Shown piece by piece: positions 1-8,902 of a DNA stretch of 64,000 bases (positions are counted from its first letter, which is position 1; the number at the start of each line of letters is the position of its first letter). The stretch spans positions 1-64,000 of the forward strand of contig NZ_JOBH01000013.1 of NCBI RefSeq assembly GCF_000717745.1, read 5' to 3'. This stretch comes from Streptomyces violens. Its GTDB lineage: Bacteria; Actinomycetota; Actinomycetes; Streptomycetales; Streptomycetaceae. Under the pieces are notes generated by a model. It was given only the letters and a program-made list of their open reading frames with translations, had not been told where the DNA came from and ran no database searches. A program made the position numbers and the translations under genes.

Positions 1-78
1 TTTTTTTTTTTTCAAGCAGAAGACGGCATACGAGATAGCGTAGCGTCTCGTGGGCTCGGAGATGTGTATAAGAGACAG
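1..78. other. Illumina Nextera i7 (P7) adapter contamination at contig end
   Basis: Not genomic. Twelve T are followed by the P7 flow-cell oligo CAAGCAGAAGACGGCATACG (13-32, continuing AGAT to 36), an 8-base index AGCGTAGC (37-44), the Nextera read-2 stem GTCTCGTGGGCTCGG (45-59) and the Tn5 mosaic end AGATGTGTATAAGAGACAG (60-78). Genomic sequence starts at 79. The index read in reverse, GCTACGCT, matches from memory Nextera index N709. Peptides beginning MYKRQ or containing MCIRDS predicted from here are adapter translations, not proteins. Confidence 0.98.
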
Positions 79-228
79 CCCCCACCCCTCCCCCTCCACC
101 TCCGCCTGTCGAACGCTCCTCAGCCGGGCCTCAGCCGACCGTCAGCCGCCCCTCAGGCCGGCCCGCAGCCTGCCGTCGTCAGCCGTCGTCAGCCGTCCCC
201 CGCCGTCGTCAGCCGTCCTCCGCCGCCC
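79..228. repeat. Low-complexity AGCCGTC-rich sequence at contig end
   Basis: Between the adapter and the stop codon of the PHP gene the sequence is made of short, imperfect direct repeats of the type GTCAGCCGTC, with several copies between about 170 and 220. No gene, promoter or terminator was recognised. Repetitive sequence of this kind commonly stops short-read assembly, which fits its position at a contig end. Confidence 0.6.
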
Positions 229-1770
229 TCACTCACCCCCCAGGAACACCGGATTGGTCATGGCCGCCATCGGGCCCGGCAGGGCCCGCGTCGTGGCTGG
301 GTGGCGGACCTCCGCGCGTATGTAGGCGGCGTTGTCGGGCGTGGTCTGCCAGCTGAGCGTGCCGGAGCCGGAGGACGGCAGCGGTGCCGTGTACCGCGTG
401 CCCTGGTCCGTGACGAAGGAGACCGTGCAGCCCGGGGCGCCGGTGACCTCCAGGCGGGCGGTCACCCGCGACGCACCACCCACCCGGAGGCGTTCGCCTA
501 TGCCGGCGTGTGCGCCGCGTTCCCCGGTGACGGAGAAGGAGAGGCCGACCCGGGCCGACTCGGCGATCCAGACGCGGCCGGCCCGTATGCCCGCCAGGAT
601 CGACTGGCGGGAGAGGTCGTCGGCGAGGACGACGGTCTGCGGCAGGCCCACGACGTCCGGGTCGCGGTGGGCGTCGCTGTGACCGACGGCCGGGAGCCAG
701 GCGCCGCGGCCCTGGGCGTGCGCCACCAGCGTGTTGTCCCACTCGGCGAGGGTGACCTCGTCATCGGGGGTGTACGGGCCGTTCCACACCTCCACCGCGT
801 CGGCCTCGTTCAGCCCGAACTTCCAGTTGCAGCCGATGCACGTGGCGTGCGGATGGGCCGGGACGACCAGGCCGCCGGCCCGGCGGACGGCGCGGGCGTA
901 CTTCCCGAAGGCGTTGTCCCGGGCGCGGTACCGCCAGTCGAGGAAGACGCCCGGGTCGGTGCCCATCGCGACGACGTGGCCGTTGCGCGTGGTGATCTCC
1001 TCGCCGGTGAGGATCAGCAGGTCGTCGCCCCACAGGCCCTCCCACGCGCCGTGCGCGGAGGTGGTGTTGTGCTCGGTCGTGGTGAGGAAGTCCAGCCCCG
1101 CGGCGCGGGCGAGCGCGGCGATCTCGGCAGGGGTGCGCTTGCCGTCGGAGTGGATGCTGTGGAGGTGGTTGTCACCTCTGTACCAGGCCCGTCCGCGGCC
1201 CTTGGCGCGCTGCGGGGGATACACCGGCTTCGGCGTCTCGCCGGAGGCGCCGTACCGCAGGGTGACCGTGATCTCGTACCGCAGGCCCTGGGGTGCGACC
1301 GTGTACGGGCCGAGGGCGATGTGCCACGTGCCGGGCCGGATCGGGCCCGGGAGGTAGCCGGGTGTCGCGGCGTCGGCGCGGAGGAAGAATTCCGTACGGG
1401 CGCCGCCCGACCAGCCGCGGAAGCCGGCGCCGCCCAGCTCCGTGCCACGCTGGTCGAAGATGCCGATGTCGCAGGCGTTGCCATTGGTGCCCTCGGGCAC
1501 GGGCGGCTTGTCGTACGTGTACGAGACGGCGATCTCGCGGACGCCGGGCGGGACTTCCACGGGTACGTACACGAAGTCCGGCGCGCCGGTCGGGAGATGG
1601 CCGGAGACGGTCCGGCTCTCGTCCGCCGGTCCGTCCGGTCCCTCCGGCCCGTCCGATCCGCCCTGTCCACCCGCGCGCCCCTCGGCGCCTGCGAAGCTCA
1701 CGGGGCCGAGCGTAAGGGCTCCCGCCGCGCCCGCGACGGCGCCGAGCCTCAAGATGTCCCGCCGGTCCAT
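229..1770 (-). CDS. CehA/McbA-type PHP-domain metallohydrolase, probably Tat-exported
   Basis: Predicted secreted metal-dependent phosphoesterase of the PHP superfamily, 513 aa. The ATG at 1770 follows a GGAGGAG ribosome-binding site; reading further upstream only adds an Arg-rich stretch with no such site. The N-terminus MDRRDILRLG followed by an Ala/Gly-rich hydrophobic run looks like a twin-arginine signal. The PHP signature DNHLHSIHSDG in the middle, then TTTEHNT, VVPAHPHAT and GHSDAHRD, supply the expected His/Asp metal ligands. The region before the PHP domain (about 60-240) looks like a beta-rich accessory domain, by inference only. Family members CehA and McbA hydrolyse carbaryl, but the natural substrate here is unknown. 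The gene stands alone, divergent from the oxidoreductase at 1932. Confidence 0.85.
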   Translation of the reverse strand: MDRRDILRLGAVAGAAGALTLGPVSFAGAEGRAGGQGGSDGPEGPDGPADESRTVSGHLPTGAPDFVYVPVEVPPGVREIAVSYTYDKPPVPEGTNGNACDIGIFDQRGTELGGAGFRGWSGGARTEFFLRADAATPGYLPGPIRPGTWHIALGPYTVAPQGLRYEITVTLRYGASGETPKPVYPPQRAKGRGRAWYRGDNHLHSIHSDGKRTPAEIAALARAAGLDFLTTTEHNTTSAHGAWEGLWGDDLLILTGEEITTRNGHVVAMGTDPGVFLDWRYRARDNAFGKYARAVRRAGGLVVPAHPHATCIGCNWKFGLNEADAVEVWNGPYTPDDEVTLAEWDNTLVAHAQGRGAWLPAVGHSDAHRDPDVVGLPQTVVLADDLSRQSILAGIRAGRVWIAESARVGLSFSVTGERGAHAGIGERLRVGGASRVTARLEVTGAPGCTVSFVTDQGTRYTAPLPSSGSGTLSWQTTPDNAAYIRAEVRHPATTRALPGPMAAMTNPVFLGGE

Positions 1771-1931
1771 CGCCGCTCCTCCTCCATTGCTCCGGCCGTG
1801 TGTTGCGTCGTGTGAAAACTGTTGTACGCGCGTATGACACGGACGGAAAGGCCTGTGGATAACCCGGCGACGGTGCGGCAACATGCGCTCACCAACCCTT
1901 GAACGGGACGGCCGACGCGGAGGGATTCAGC

Positions 1932-2756
1932 ATGCGGATCGCGACCACGATCTTCCTCACCGACGAGACGATCCGGCCGGTACGGCTGGCCCGCGAGCTG
2001 GAACAGCGCGGGTTCGCCGGGCTGTACCTGCCCGAGCACACCCACATCCCGGCCTCCCGCGACACCCCGGCGCCGATGGGGGAGCCGCTGCCGCGCGAGT
2101 ACGGCCGCACTCTCGATCCGTTCGTCGCGCTCGGCCAGGCCGCGGCCGTCACCGAGCGGCTGGCGCTCGGCACGGGCATCACGCTGGTCGCCCAGCACGA
2201 CCCGATCGGTCTCGCGAAGCAGGTCGCCACGCTGGACTTCCTCTCCGGCGGCCGGTTCACACTCGGCGTCGGCTTCGGCTGGAACGTGGAGGAGGCCGCC
2301 GACCACGGGGTGGAGTGGTCCTCGCGGCGGGCGCTCGCCCGGGACCGGATCGCCCTGATGCGCGCCCTGTGGGCGGACGAACCGACCGCGTACGAGGGGT
2401 CCTTCGGCTCCGTACGGGCGAGCCACGCGTACCCGAAGCCGGTGAAGGGCGCGCCGCGCATCCTGGTGGGCGGCGGAGCCGGTCCCACGTTGTTCGCGCA
2501 CGCCGCTGAGTACGCGGACGGCTGGCTGCCGATCGGCGGGCGCGGGCTCACGGAGGCGCTGCCGGAGCTGCGCCGGGTGTGGGCCGGGGCCGGGCGCGAG
2601 GGGGAGCCGGTGGTCGTCCCGTACGGTGTGCGGCCCTCGGCCGGGAAGCTGGCGCACTTTCAGGAGCTGGGCATCGATGAGGTGGTGGTGCAGCTGCCGG
2701 CGGCGGGCGAGGGCGAGGTGCTGCGGGCGCTCGACGCGTACGCGGAGTACCTGTGA
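1932..2756 (+). CDS. LLM-class (bacterial luciferase-like) F420-dependent oxidoreductase
   Basis: Flavin/deazaflavin-dependent oxidoreductase with the luciferase-like TIM-barrel fold, 274 aa. The ATG at 1932 has GGAGGG about 7 nt upstream; an upstream TTG at 1899 lacks a site. Typical LLM features are the N-terminal beta strand IATTIFLTDE, GLYLPEHTHIP, the LALGTGITLVAQHDPI strand, the FTLGVGFGWN motif and the C-terminal ILVGGGAG nucleotide-site glycines. The next gene, fbiC, makes the chromophore of F420, which favours F420 over FMN as cofactor; this is inference from context. The substrate cannot be predicted. Confidence 0.88.
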   Translation: MRIATTIFLTDETIRPVRLARELEQRGFAGLYLPEHTHIPASRDTPAPMGEPLPREYGRTLDPFVALGQAAAVTERLALGTGITLVAQHDPIGLAKQVATLDFLSGGRFTLGVGFGWNVEEAADHGVEWSSRRALARDRIALMRALWADEPTAYEGSFGSVRASHAYPKPVKGAPRILVGGGAGPTLFAHAAEYADGWLPIGGRGLTEALPELRRVWAGAGREGEPVVVPYGVRPSAGKLAHFQELGIDEVVVQLPAAGEGEVLRALDAYAEYL

Positions 2757-2922
2757 GGCGCGGGCGGCGCAAGGTGCCGGTGTCTGCCCGGACGCGCAGA
2801 GGTGCCCCGGATGTCTGCCCGGACGGTAGTCGGAGGGAACCTCCGTATGGCGTGATCATCCGCACACAAAACGGTCTCCGTGGCCCGTCGGCCGCCCCGG
2901 CGCCCGCTCGTATCCTCGGAGG

Positions 2923-5577
2923 ATGACTTCCAGCCCGCAGGGATCCGAGCAACTGCCGCAGGGACCCGAGCAGCCCCCGCAGGGAAACCGGCGCCCCGCG
3001 CCGACCGCGAACGCCATGCGCCGGGCGCTGAGGCGCGCACGGGACGGCGTGGCGCTGGACGCGGCCGAGGCGGCCGTCCTCCTCCAGGCGCGCGGCGAGG
3101 ACCTGGACGATCTGTGTGCCTCCGCCGCCCGGGTACGGGACGCGGGGCTCGACGCCGCGGGCCGCCCCGGCGTCATCACGTACTCCAAGAGCGTCTTCAT
3201 CCCGCTCACCCGTCTGTGCCGCGACAAGTGCCACTACTGCACCTTCGCCACCGTGCCCGGCAAGCTGCGCCGCGAGGGGCACGGGATGTTCATGTCCCCG
3301 GACGAGGTCCTGGACATCGCCCGCCGCGGCGCCGAACTGGGCTGCAAGGAGGCCCTGATCACCCTCGGGGACAAGCCCGAGGACCGTTGGCCCGAGGCGC
3401 GCGAGTGGCTGGAGGCCGAGGGGTACGACGACACGCTCGCCTACGTGCGCGCGATGGCGATCCGCATCCTGGAGGAGACCGGGCTGCTGCCGCACCTGAA
3501 CCCGGGCGTCATGTCCTGGACGGACTTCCAGCGGCTCAAGCCGGTCGCGCCCTCGATGGGCATGATGCTGGAGACCACCGCCGAGCGGCTGTGGAGCGAG
3601 CCCGGAGGCCCGCACTACGGGTCGCCCGACAAGGAGCCCGCCGTACGGCTGCGCGTCCTGGAGGACGCCGGTCGCAGCTCCGTGCCCTTCACCAGCGGAC
3701 TGCTGATCGGCATCGGGGAGAACTACGAGGAGCGCGCGGAGTCGCTGTTCGCGCTGCGCCGCGTCTCCCGTGCGTACCACGGCATCCAGGAGCTGATCAT
3801 CCAGAACTTCCGCGCCAAGCCGGACACCGCGATGCGCGGCATGCCGGACGCGGAGCTGGACGACCTGGTCGCCACGGTGGCCGTCGCGCGGCACATCCTT
3901 GGCCCGTCCGCCTGCCTCCAGGCGCCGCCCAACCTGGTGGACGCGGAGTACGGGCGGCTCATCGGGGCCGGCATCGACGACTGGGGCGGCGTCTCGCCGC
4001 TCACCCCGGACCACGTCAACCCCGAGCGCCCCTGGCCCCAGATCGAGGAGCTGGCCGCGCGCTCCGCGGAGAGCGGCTTCGAGCTGAAGGAACGCCTCGC
4101 GGTGTACCCGGAGTTCGTGCTGCGCGGCGAGCCGTGGCTGGACCCGCGGCTGCTGCCGCACGTACGGGCGCTCGCCGACCCCGAGACGGGCCTCGCGCGC
4201 GAGGACGCGGTGGTCGAGGGGCACCCCTGGCAGGAGCCGGACGAGGAGTTCTCGCTGCACGGCTCGGGCCGCACGGACCTGCACCGCACCATCGACACCG
4301 AGGGCCGCACCGGCGACCGCCGGAACGACTTCGACGAGGTGTACGGCGACTGGGAGGCGCTCCGTGAGGCCGCGGCGCCCGGGATGGTGCCCCAGCGCAT
4401 CGACACGGACGTACGGGCCGCCCTGAAGCAGGCAGCGGACGATCCGACGAAGCTCACGGACGACGAGGCGCTGGCCCTGTTGCACGCAGAGGGGCCCGCC
4501 CTGGATGCGCTCTGCGGCATCGCCGACGACCTCCGTAGGGCGACGGTCGGCGACGACGTCACGTACATCGTCACGCGCAACATCAACTTCACCAATGTCT
4601 GCTACACCGGCTGCCGGTTCTGCGCCTTCGCGCAGCGCCGTACGGACGCCGACGCGTACACCCTCTCGCTGGACCAGGTGGCCGACCGCGCGCAGCAGGC
4701 GTGGGACGTGGGTGCCACCGAGGTGTGCATGCAGGGCGGCATCCACCCGGACCTGCCGGGCACCGCGTACTTCGATATCGCGCGGGCGGTGAAGGAGCGC
4801 GTCCCGGGGATGCACGTGCACGCGTACTCGCCCATGGAGGTCGTCAACGGCGCGACCCGTACGGGCATGTCCATCCGGGAGTGGCTGACCGCCGCCAAGG
4901 AGGCGGGGCTCGACACCATCCCCGGTACGGCCGCCGAGATCCTCGACGACGAGGTGCGCTGGGTGCTGACCAAGGGGAAGCTGCCCACCGCCACCTGGAT
5001 CGAGGTCATCAAGACGGCGCACGAACTGGGCATCCGTTCGTCCTCCACGATGATGTACGGGCACGTGGACCAGCCGCGGCACTGGCTGGGCCACCTGCGG
5101 CTGCTGGCCGACATCCAGCGGTCCGCGCTGGCCAAGGGTGTCGAGGGGTTCACGGAGTTCGTGACGCTGCCGTTCATCCACACCAATGCGCCGGTTTATC
5201 TCGCCGGCATCGCCCGACCGGGGCCCACCTCGCGCGACAACCGTGCGGTGACCGCGATGGCGCGGCTGCTGCTGCACCCGTACATCCCGAACATCCAGAC
5301 CAGCTGGGTCAAGCTCGGCACCGAGGGCGCGGCCGAGATGCTGCGCTCGGGCGCCAACGACCTGGGCGGCACGCTCATGGAGGAGACGATCTCCCGGATG
5401 GCCGGGTCGAGCTACGGCTCCTACCGGTCGGTGCGCGACCTCGTCGCCATCGCCGAGGAGGCCGGGCGCCCGGCCCGCGCCCGCACGACGACGTACGGGC
5501 CGGTGTCCGCGGAGCGCCAGGAGGCGGCGCTCCGCTCCGACGGACACCTGCCGGAGCTGCTGCCGGTACTGGACTGA
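2923..5577 (+). CDS. fbiC: Bifunctional FO synthase CofGH
   Basis: Makes FO (7,8-didemethyl-8-hydroxy-5-deazariboflavin), the deazaflavin core of coenzyme F420, from tyrosine and a ribityl-diaminouracil. At 884 aa it is a fusion of two radical-SAM enzymes. The CofG half carries the [4Fe-4S] motif C99-RDK-C103-HY-C106; the CofH half carries C560-YTG-C564-RF-C567. Full-length actinobacterial FbiC proteins have this size and order. GGAGG lies directly against the ATG at 2923 with no spacer, which is unusual, so the true start could lie slightly downstream (next ATG at residue 32). A strong hairpin follows the stop at 5592-5618. Likely constitutive. Confidence 0.96.
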   Translation: MTSSPQGSEQLPQGPEQPPQGNRRPAPTANAMRRALRRARDGVALDAAEAAVLLQARGEDLDDLCASAARVRDAGLDAAGRPGVITYSKSVFIPLTRLCRDKCHYCTFATVPGKLRREGHGMFMSPDEVLDIARRGAELGCKEALITLGDKPEDRWPEAREWLEAEGYDDTLAYVRAMAIRILEETGLLPHLNPGVMSWTDFQRLKPVAPSMGMMLETTAERLWSEPGGPHYGSPDKEPAVRLRVLEDAGRSSVPFTSGLLIGIGENYEERAESLFALRRVSRAYHGIQELIIQNFRAKPDTAMRGMPDAELDDLVATVAVARHILGPSACLQAPPNLVDAEYGRLIGAGIDDWGGVSPLTPDHVNPERPWPQIEELAARSAESGFELKERLAVYPEFVLRGEPWLDPRLLPHVRALADPETGLAREDAVVEGHPWQEPDEEFSLHGSGRTDLHRTIDTEGRTGDRRNDFDEVYGDWEALREAAAPGMVPQRIDTDVRAALKQAADDPTKLTDDEALALLHAEGPALDALCGIADDLRRATVGDDVTYIVTRNINFTNVCYTGCRFCAFAQRRTDADAYTLSLDQVADRAQQAWDVGATEVCMQGGIHPDLPGTAYFDIARAVKERVPGMHVHAYSPMEVVNGATRTGMSIREWLTAAKEAGLDTIPGTAAEILDDEVRWVLTKGKLPTATWIEVIKTAHELGIRSSSTMMYGHVDQPRHWLGHLRLLADIQRSALAKGVEGFTEFVTLPFIHTNAPVYLAGIARPGPTSRDNRAVTAMARLLLHPYIPNIQTSWVKLGTEGAAEMLRSGANDLGGTLMEETISRMAGSSYGSYRSVRDLVAIAEEAGRPARARTTTYGPVSAERQEAALRSDGHLPELLPVLD

Positions 5578-5591
5578 CGCACGGGGCCTCC

Positions 5592-5618
5592 GGGGCCTCC
5601 AGCGCCTCCGGAGGCCCC
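5592..5618 (+). terminator. Hairpin terminator after fbiC
   Basis: GGGGCCTCC (5592-5600) pairs perfectly with GGAGGCCCC (5610-5618) across a 9-nt loop, 15 bases after the fbiC stop. No T-run follows, as is usual in Streptomyces. It sits between two convergent genes and could serve both. Confidence 0.7.
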
Positions 5619-5630
5619 CGTGGCCGATTC

Positions 5631-5888
5631 TCACCCCTCCCCGCTGTGCTCCGTCTCGTGCTGGAGGATGCACTGCTGCCAGCGGGCGAGGGCCTCGGCC
5701 CGGTCGCCGCCGGCGTCCTCCGCCGCGGTGATGAGCGCGTCGGCGGCCATCGCCGCGAGCCGTACGGCGATATGGCAGGTGTCGCGCTGGGGGAGCGGGC
5801 GCAGCAGCTCCACCGCCCCCTCGCTGTCCCCGGCCAGCGCGCACGCGACGACGGCCATGGTCGTGCGGTCCCACTCGTACTCGGACAT
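5631..5888 (-). CDS. Small conserved-looking hypothetical protein
   Basis: 85 aa, acidic and Ala-rich, starting MSEYEWDRTT and ending in an acidic tail. No transmembrane segment, signal peptide or recognised domain. The sequence reads like a short alpha-helical solenoid with two helical repeats (AVVACALAGDSEGAVELL, then AAMAADALITAAEDAGG), possibly TPR-like; that is a guess from heptad-like spacing. Strong GC3 bias supports real coding. Convergent with fbiC, 13 bases beyond the shared hairpin. Function unknown. Confidence 0.7.
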   Translation of the reverse strand: MSEYEWDRTTMAVVACALAGDSEGAVELLRPLPQRDTCHIAVRLAAMAADALITAAEDAGGDRAEALARWQQCILQHETEHSGEG

Positions 5889-6093
5889 GGTCGGAGCATG
5901 CCCACACCAGGGGCGGAGGATGACTCCTGGGCCGATATTGCGCAGGTGAACGGAAAGTTCCGGTAACGATCAAAAGCCGCCTCCTGGGCGCCTCTTCGCA
6001 TTCCCTTCCTGCCCACTAGTGGCCGAAACCCTGTCGATTACAGTGCCCTGCGTCAGCGAGCGTCAGAAGGGCGTCGGGAGCGGCAGCACGGGT

Positions 6094-6127
6094 CCAGGAG
6101 GGCACAGTGCCAGGAGGGACACAGTGA
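6094..6127 (+). promoter_or_regulatory. Duplicated ribosome-binding site and 6-codon leader ORF
   Basis: CCAGGAGGGCACAGTG (6094-6109) is followed directly by CCAGGAGGGACACAGTG (6110-6126), a tandem copy with one base inserted. The second GTG (6124) starts the ADP-ribosylglycohydrolase gene. The first GTG (6107) has its own GGAGGG and opens GTG-CCA-GGA-GGG-ACA-CAG-TGA, whose TGA (6125-6127) overlaps the real start. Ribosomes could load at the first site, make a hexapeptide and re-initiate at the gene. Confidence 0.7.
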
Positions 6128-7242
6128 GCGCAGCGGGCGGGAACGCCATCTGGGGCCGCGCCGAGCAGCAGGACTTCCGCAGCCGGGTGCGCGGCTGCCT
6201 GCTGGGCGGGGCGATCGGTGACGCGCTCGGCGCGGGCGCCGCGCACGCCTCGCTCGACGACCTCCGCCAGGCATACGGCACCGAGGGGCTCACGGACTAC
6301 GCCGTGGTCTTCGAACGGCGCGGCGCCATCACGGACGCCACCCAGCTCACCCTCTTCACCGTCGACGGCCTCATACGGGCCCAGGTGCGCCGCGACACCG
6401 GCGCCTGGCACCCGCCCACCGACCTGTACCGCGCCTACCGGCGCTGGGCCGTCACGCAGCACGACTGGGGCCCGGACGAGCGCCGTACGGACGACGGCTG
6501 GCTGGCCCGCGAGGAGTGGCTGTACGCCCGCCGCGACCCGGCTCGCGAGTGCCTCACCGGCCTCGGGGACGGCGTCATGGGCACCCTGGACGCGCCCCGC
6601 AACCCGCAGGCCAACGGGGGCGGCGCCGTGATGCGCTCGGCCCCCTTCGGGCTGCTGGTCGGCTGGGAGCCGCAGCTGGTCTTCCAGCTCGCCGTGGAGT
6701 GCGCGGCGCAGACCCACGGCCACCCCACCGGCTATCTCGCGGCCGGCGCGCTCGCCGTCATCACCCACTCCCTCGCCCGTGGCGAGGACCTCGACAGCGC
6801 CGTCCAGAAGGCGCTGGCGCACCTGGCCACCCGCCCGGGCCACGACGAGACCACAGACGCGCTCAAGCGGGCGCTGGGGGCCGTACGGCAGGGCATGCCG
6901 ACCCCCGCCCGGGTCGAGTCGCTGGGCGAGGCGGGACACGCCGCCGGCGCGCTGGCCATCGCCGTGTACTGCGCACTGGTCGCGGAGGACATCCGGCACG
7001 GGCTGCTGCTCGCGGTCAACCACAGTGGCGCCTCCGACCTCACCGGCGCGATGTGCGGCAACCTCCTCGGCACGCTGCACGGCGAGACGGCCCTGCCGCC
7101 GGTCTGGCTCGTCGAGCTGGAGGGCCGCGCCACCATCCTCCAGCTCGCCGACGACTTCGCCATGGAGATGACCCAGGGACCCGCGCTGCACGGACCCGGC
7201 AACTCGGCACCGGGATGGCTGGCGCGGTACCCGAGGGCGTGA
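6124..7242 (+). CDS. ADP-ribosylglycohydrolase (DraG/ARH) family protein with degenerate metal site
   Basis: 372 aa. The fold signature is clear: GCLLGGAIGDALG near the N-terminus, NGGGAVMRSAPFG and THGHPTGYLA in the middle, and NHSGASDLTGAMCG at the C-terminus. Active family members remove ADP-ribose from Arg, Ser or nucleic acids using two Mg2+ held by a T-D-D motif and a D-x-D-T/S motif. Here the first motif reads T70-D71-A72-T73 and the second A303-S304-D305-L306, so two metal-ligand Asp and one Thr are replaced. The protein may be inactive, single-metal or a binding protein. The GTG at 6124 has GGAGGG 5 nt upstream. Apparently monocistronic; the preceding duplicated leader is listed separately. 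Confidence 0.85.
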   Translation: MSAAGGNAIWGRAEQQDFRSRVRGCLLGGAIGDALGAGAAHASLDDLRQAYGTEGLTDYAVVFERRGAITDATQLTLFTVDGLIRAQVRRDTGAWHPPTDLYRAYRRWAVTQHDWGPDERRTDDGWLAREEWLYARRDPARECLTGLGDGVMGTLDAPRNPQANGGGAVMRSAPFGLLVGWEPQLVFQLAVECAAQTHGHPTGYLAAGALAVITHSLARGEDLDSAVQKALAHLATRPGHDETTDALKRALGAVRQGMPTPARVESLGEAGHAAGALAIAVYCALVAEDIRHGLLLAVNHSGASDLTGAMCGNLLGTLHGETALPPVWLVELEGRATILQLADDFAMEMTQGPALHGPGNSAPGWLARYPRA

Positions 7243-7348
7243 GCCCACAGCGCTGCCAGGGACGCAGCTGCCTTACGGGCACAGCGCTGTCCTACGGGCA
7301 CAGCGGCGCGCCCCGGGTGCGGCGTTGCACGGGCCTTCGTTGCGGCGA

Positions 7349-8902
7349 CTACACGGGCTTCTTCTGGTCCTGCGGAGCGGACTGCCCGGGTACGGCCAGT
7401 GCCGCCGCGGCGGGACCGTCGTCGTCCCCGTCGGAGTTGATCCGGGCCAGTACCGCGTCCCGCTCCGGCGTGGCCTCCGGCCTCACCAGCCCGATCAGTA
7501 CGAACAGCACGAGCGAGACGGCGACCGGCGAGACGATCTGGATCTGCAGCGAGACGTCGGCGATCCCGTAGTTCGTCAGCCAGAACGCGAACAGGCCGGC
7601 TGCCCAGGAAGTCAGCGCAGCGACCGGCCCCGACCTGCGGAAGAGCGGCAGCATGCCCAGCAGGAACGGGATCGAGATCGGCCCGACGAGCCCGGCCACC
7701 CACTTGATCACGACCGAGATGATGCCGGCGAAGGCCGGCGAGTTCACCTGCGTCGCGATCGCCATCGACAGGCCGAGGAAGGCGAGGGTGGACAGCCGCG
7801 CGGCCACCAGCCCCGCCCGGTGCGACCAGCCACGCGCCTTCGCCGAGACGGCCGGCGCGATGTCCCGGGTGAAGACCGCCGCGATGGCGTTGGCGTCCGA
7901 CGAGCACATCGCCATCGTGTGCGAGAAGAAACCCACGATGACCAGGCCCAGCAGCCCGTGCGGCAGCAGGTGCTCGGTGAGCAGCGCGTACGAGTCCGAC
8001 GCGTCCGGCTTCTGGGCCTTGACCAGCAGCGGCGCGACCCACATCGGGAAGAACAGCACCACAGGCCAGACGAACCACAACGCGGCCGACAGCAGTGCCG
8101 AGCGCCGCGCCTCACGGGCGCTGCTCGTGGCCATGTAGCGCTGCGCCTGGTTCCACATGCCGCCGCTGTACTCGAAGGTCTTGATGAACAGGTACGCGAG
8201 CAGGAACGTCAGCGTGTACGGGCCGACGGTCGGCTGGGTGTGGGTGTCCGGCAGCCGGTCCCACACCGTCCACAGCGCGCTGACCCCGCCCAGTTCGGAC
8301 AGCACGGTCAGCAGCATCGCCACGCCCGCCAGCAGCTGGATCACGAACTGCCCCAGCTCGGTGAGGGCGTCCGCCCAGAGCCCGCCGACCGTGCAGTACA
8401 CGGCCGTGACCAAGCCCGTGATCAGAATGCCCTGGTTGAGCGACACGCCGGTGAAGACGGACAACAGGGTCGCGATCGCGGCCCACTTGGCGCCCACGTC
8501 CACGATCTTCAGCAGTACGCCGGACCAGGCGAGCGCCTGCTGGGTGGGCAGGTTGTAACGGGTCTTCAGGTATTCGAGCGGTGAGGCGACGTGCAGCCGG
8601 GAGCGCAGCCGGTTCAGCCGGCCGGCGAAGAGCCTGGCCCCGATGGCGATGCCGATCGCGATGGGGAAGGACCAGGTGACGTACGAGGTGATGCCGTACT
8701 GGTAGGCGATGCCCGCGTACCCGGTGAACATCACGGCGCTGTACCCGGACATGTGGTGCGAGATGCCGGACAGCCACCAGGGCATCCGGCCGCCCGCGGT
8801 GAAGAAGTCGCTCACGTTGTCGACGCGTTTGTGCGACCACAGGCCGATGGCGACCATGATGCCGAAGTATCCGATGAGCACAGCCCAGTCGAGACCGTTC
8901 AT
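7349..8902 (-). CDS. Sodium:solute symporter (SSS family)
   Basis: Inner-membrane Na+-coupled transporter of the SSS/SLC5 type, 517 aa with about 13 hydrophobic segments. The ATG at 8902 follows GGAGGGGGC, and the hydrophobic core begins at residue 4 (GLDWAVLIGYFGIMVAIGLW). Family features include the FFTAGGRMPWWLSG stretch after TM1, HHMSGYSAVMFTGYAG in TM2 (unwound Na+-binding region) and AKWAAIATLLSVFTG. The substrate is unknown; the overall look is closest to the sugar/unknown-solute branch rather than proline or acetate carriers. It stands alone, convergent with the ADP-ribosylglycohydrolase gene. A TAAAAT box on the minus strand at 9071-9076 could be its -10 element. Confidence 0.88.
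   Translation of the reverse strand: MNGLDWAVLIGYFGIMVAIGLWSHKRVDNVSDFFTAGGRMPWWLSGISHHMSGYSAVMFTGYAGIAYQYGITSYVTWSFPIAIGIAIGARLFAGRLNRLRSRLHVASPLEYLKTRYNLPTQQALAWSGVLLKIVDVGAKWAAIATLLSVFTGVSLNQGILITGLVTAVYCTVGGLWADALTELGQFVIQLLAGVAMLLTVLSELGGVSALWTVWDRLPDTHTQPTVGPYTLTFLLAYLFIKTFEYSGGMWNQAQRYMATSSAREARRSALLSAALWFVWPVVLFFPMWVAPLLVKAQKPDASDSYALLTEHLLPHGLLGLVIVGFFSHTMAMCSSDANAIAAVFTRDIAPAVSAKARGWSHRAGLVAARLSTLAFLGLSMAIATQVNSPAFAGIISVVIKWVAGLVGPISIPFLLGMLPLFRRSGPVAALTSWAAGLFAFWLTNYGIADVSLQIQIVSPVAVSLVLFVLIGLVRPEATPERDAVLARINSDGDDDGPAAAALAVPGQSAPQDQKKPV

Noticed and set aside
233..1045. Several open frames overlapping the PHP hydrolase gene
   Set aside because: Shadows of that gene; the frame of 229-1770 alone has the PHP motifs and a good start.
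2548..5973. Very long open frame on the minus strand antisense to fbiC
   Set aside because: No family resemblance, Arg/Gly/Val-rich composition, and fully covered by a well-supported plus-strand gene. Caused by the GC3 bias.
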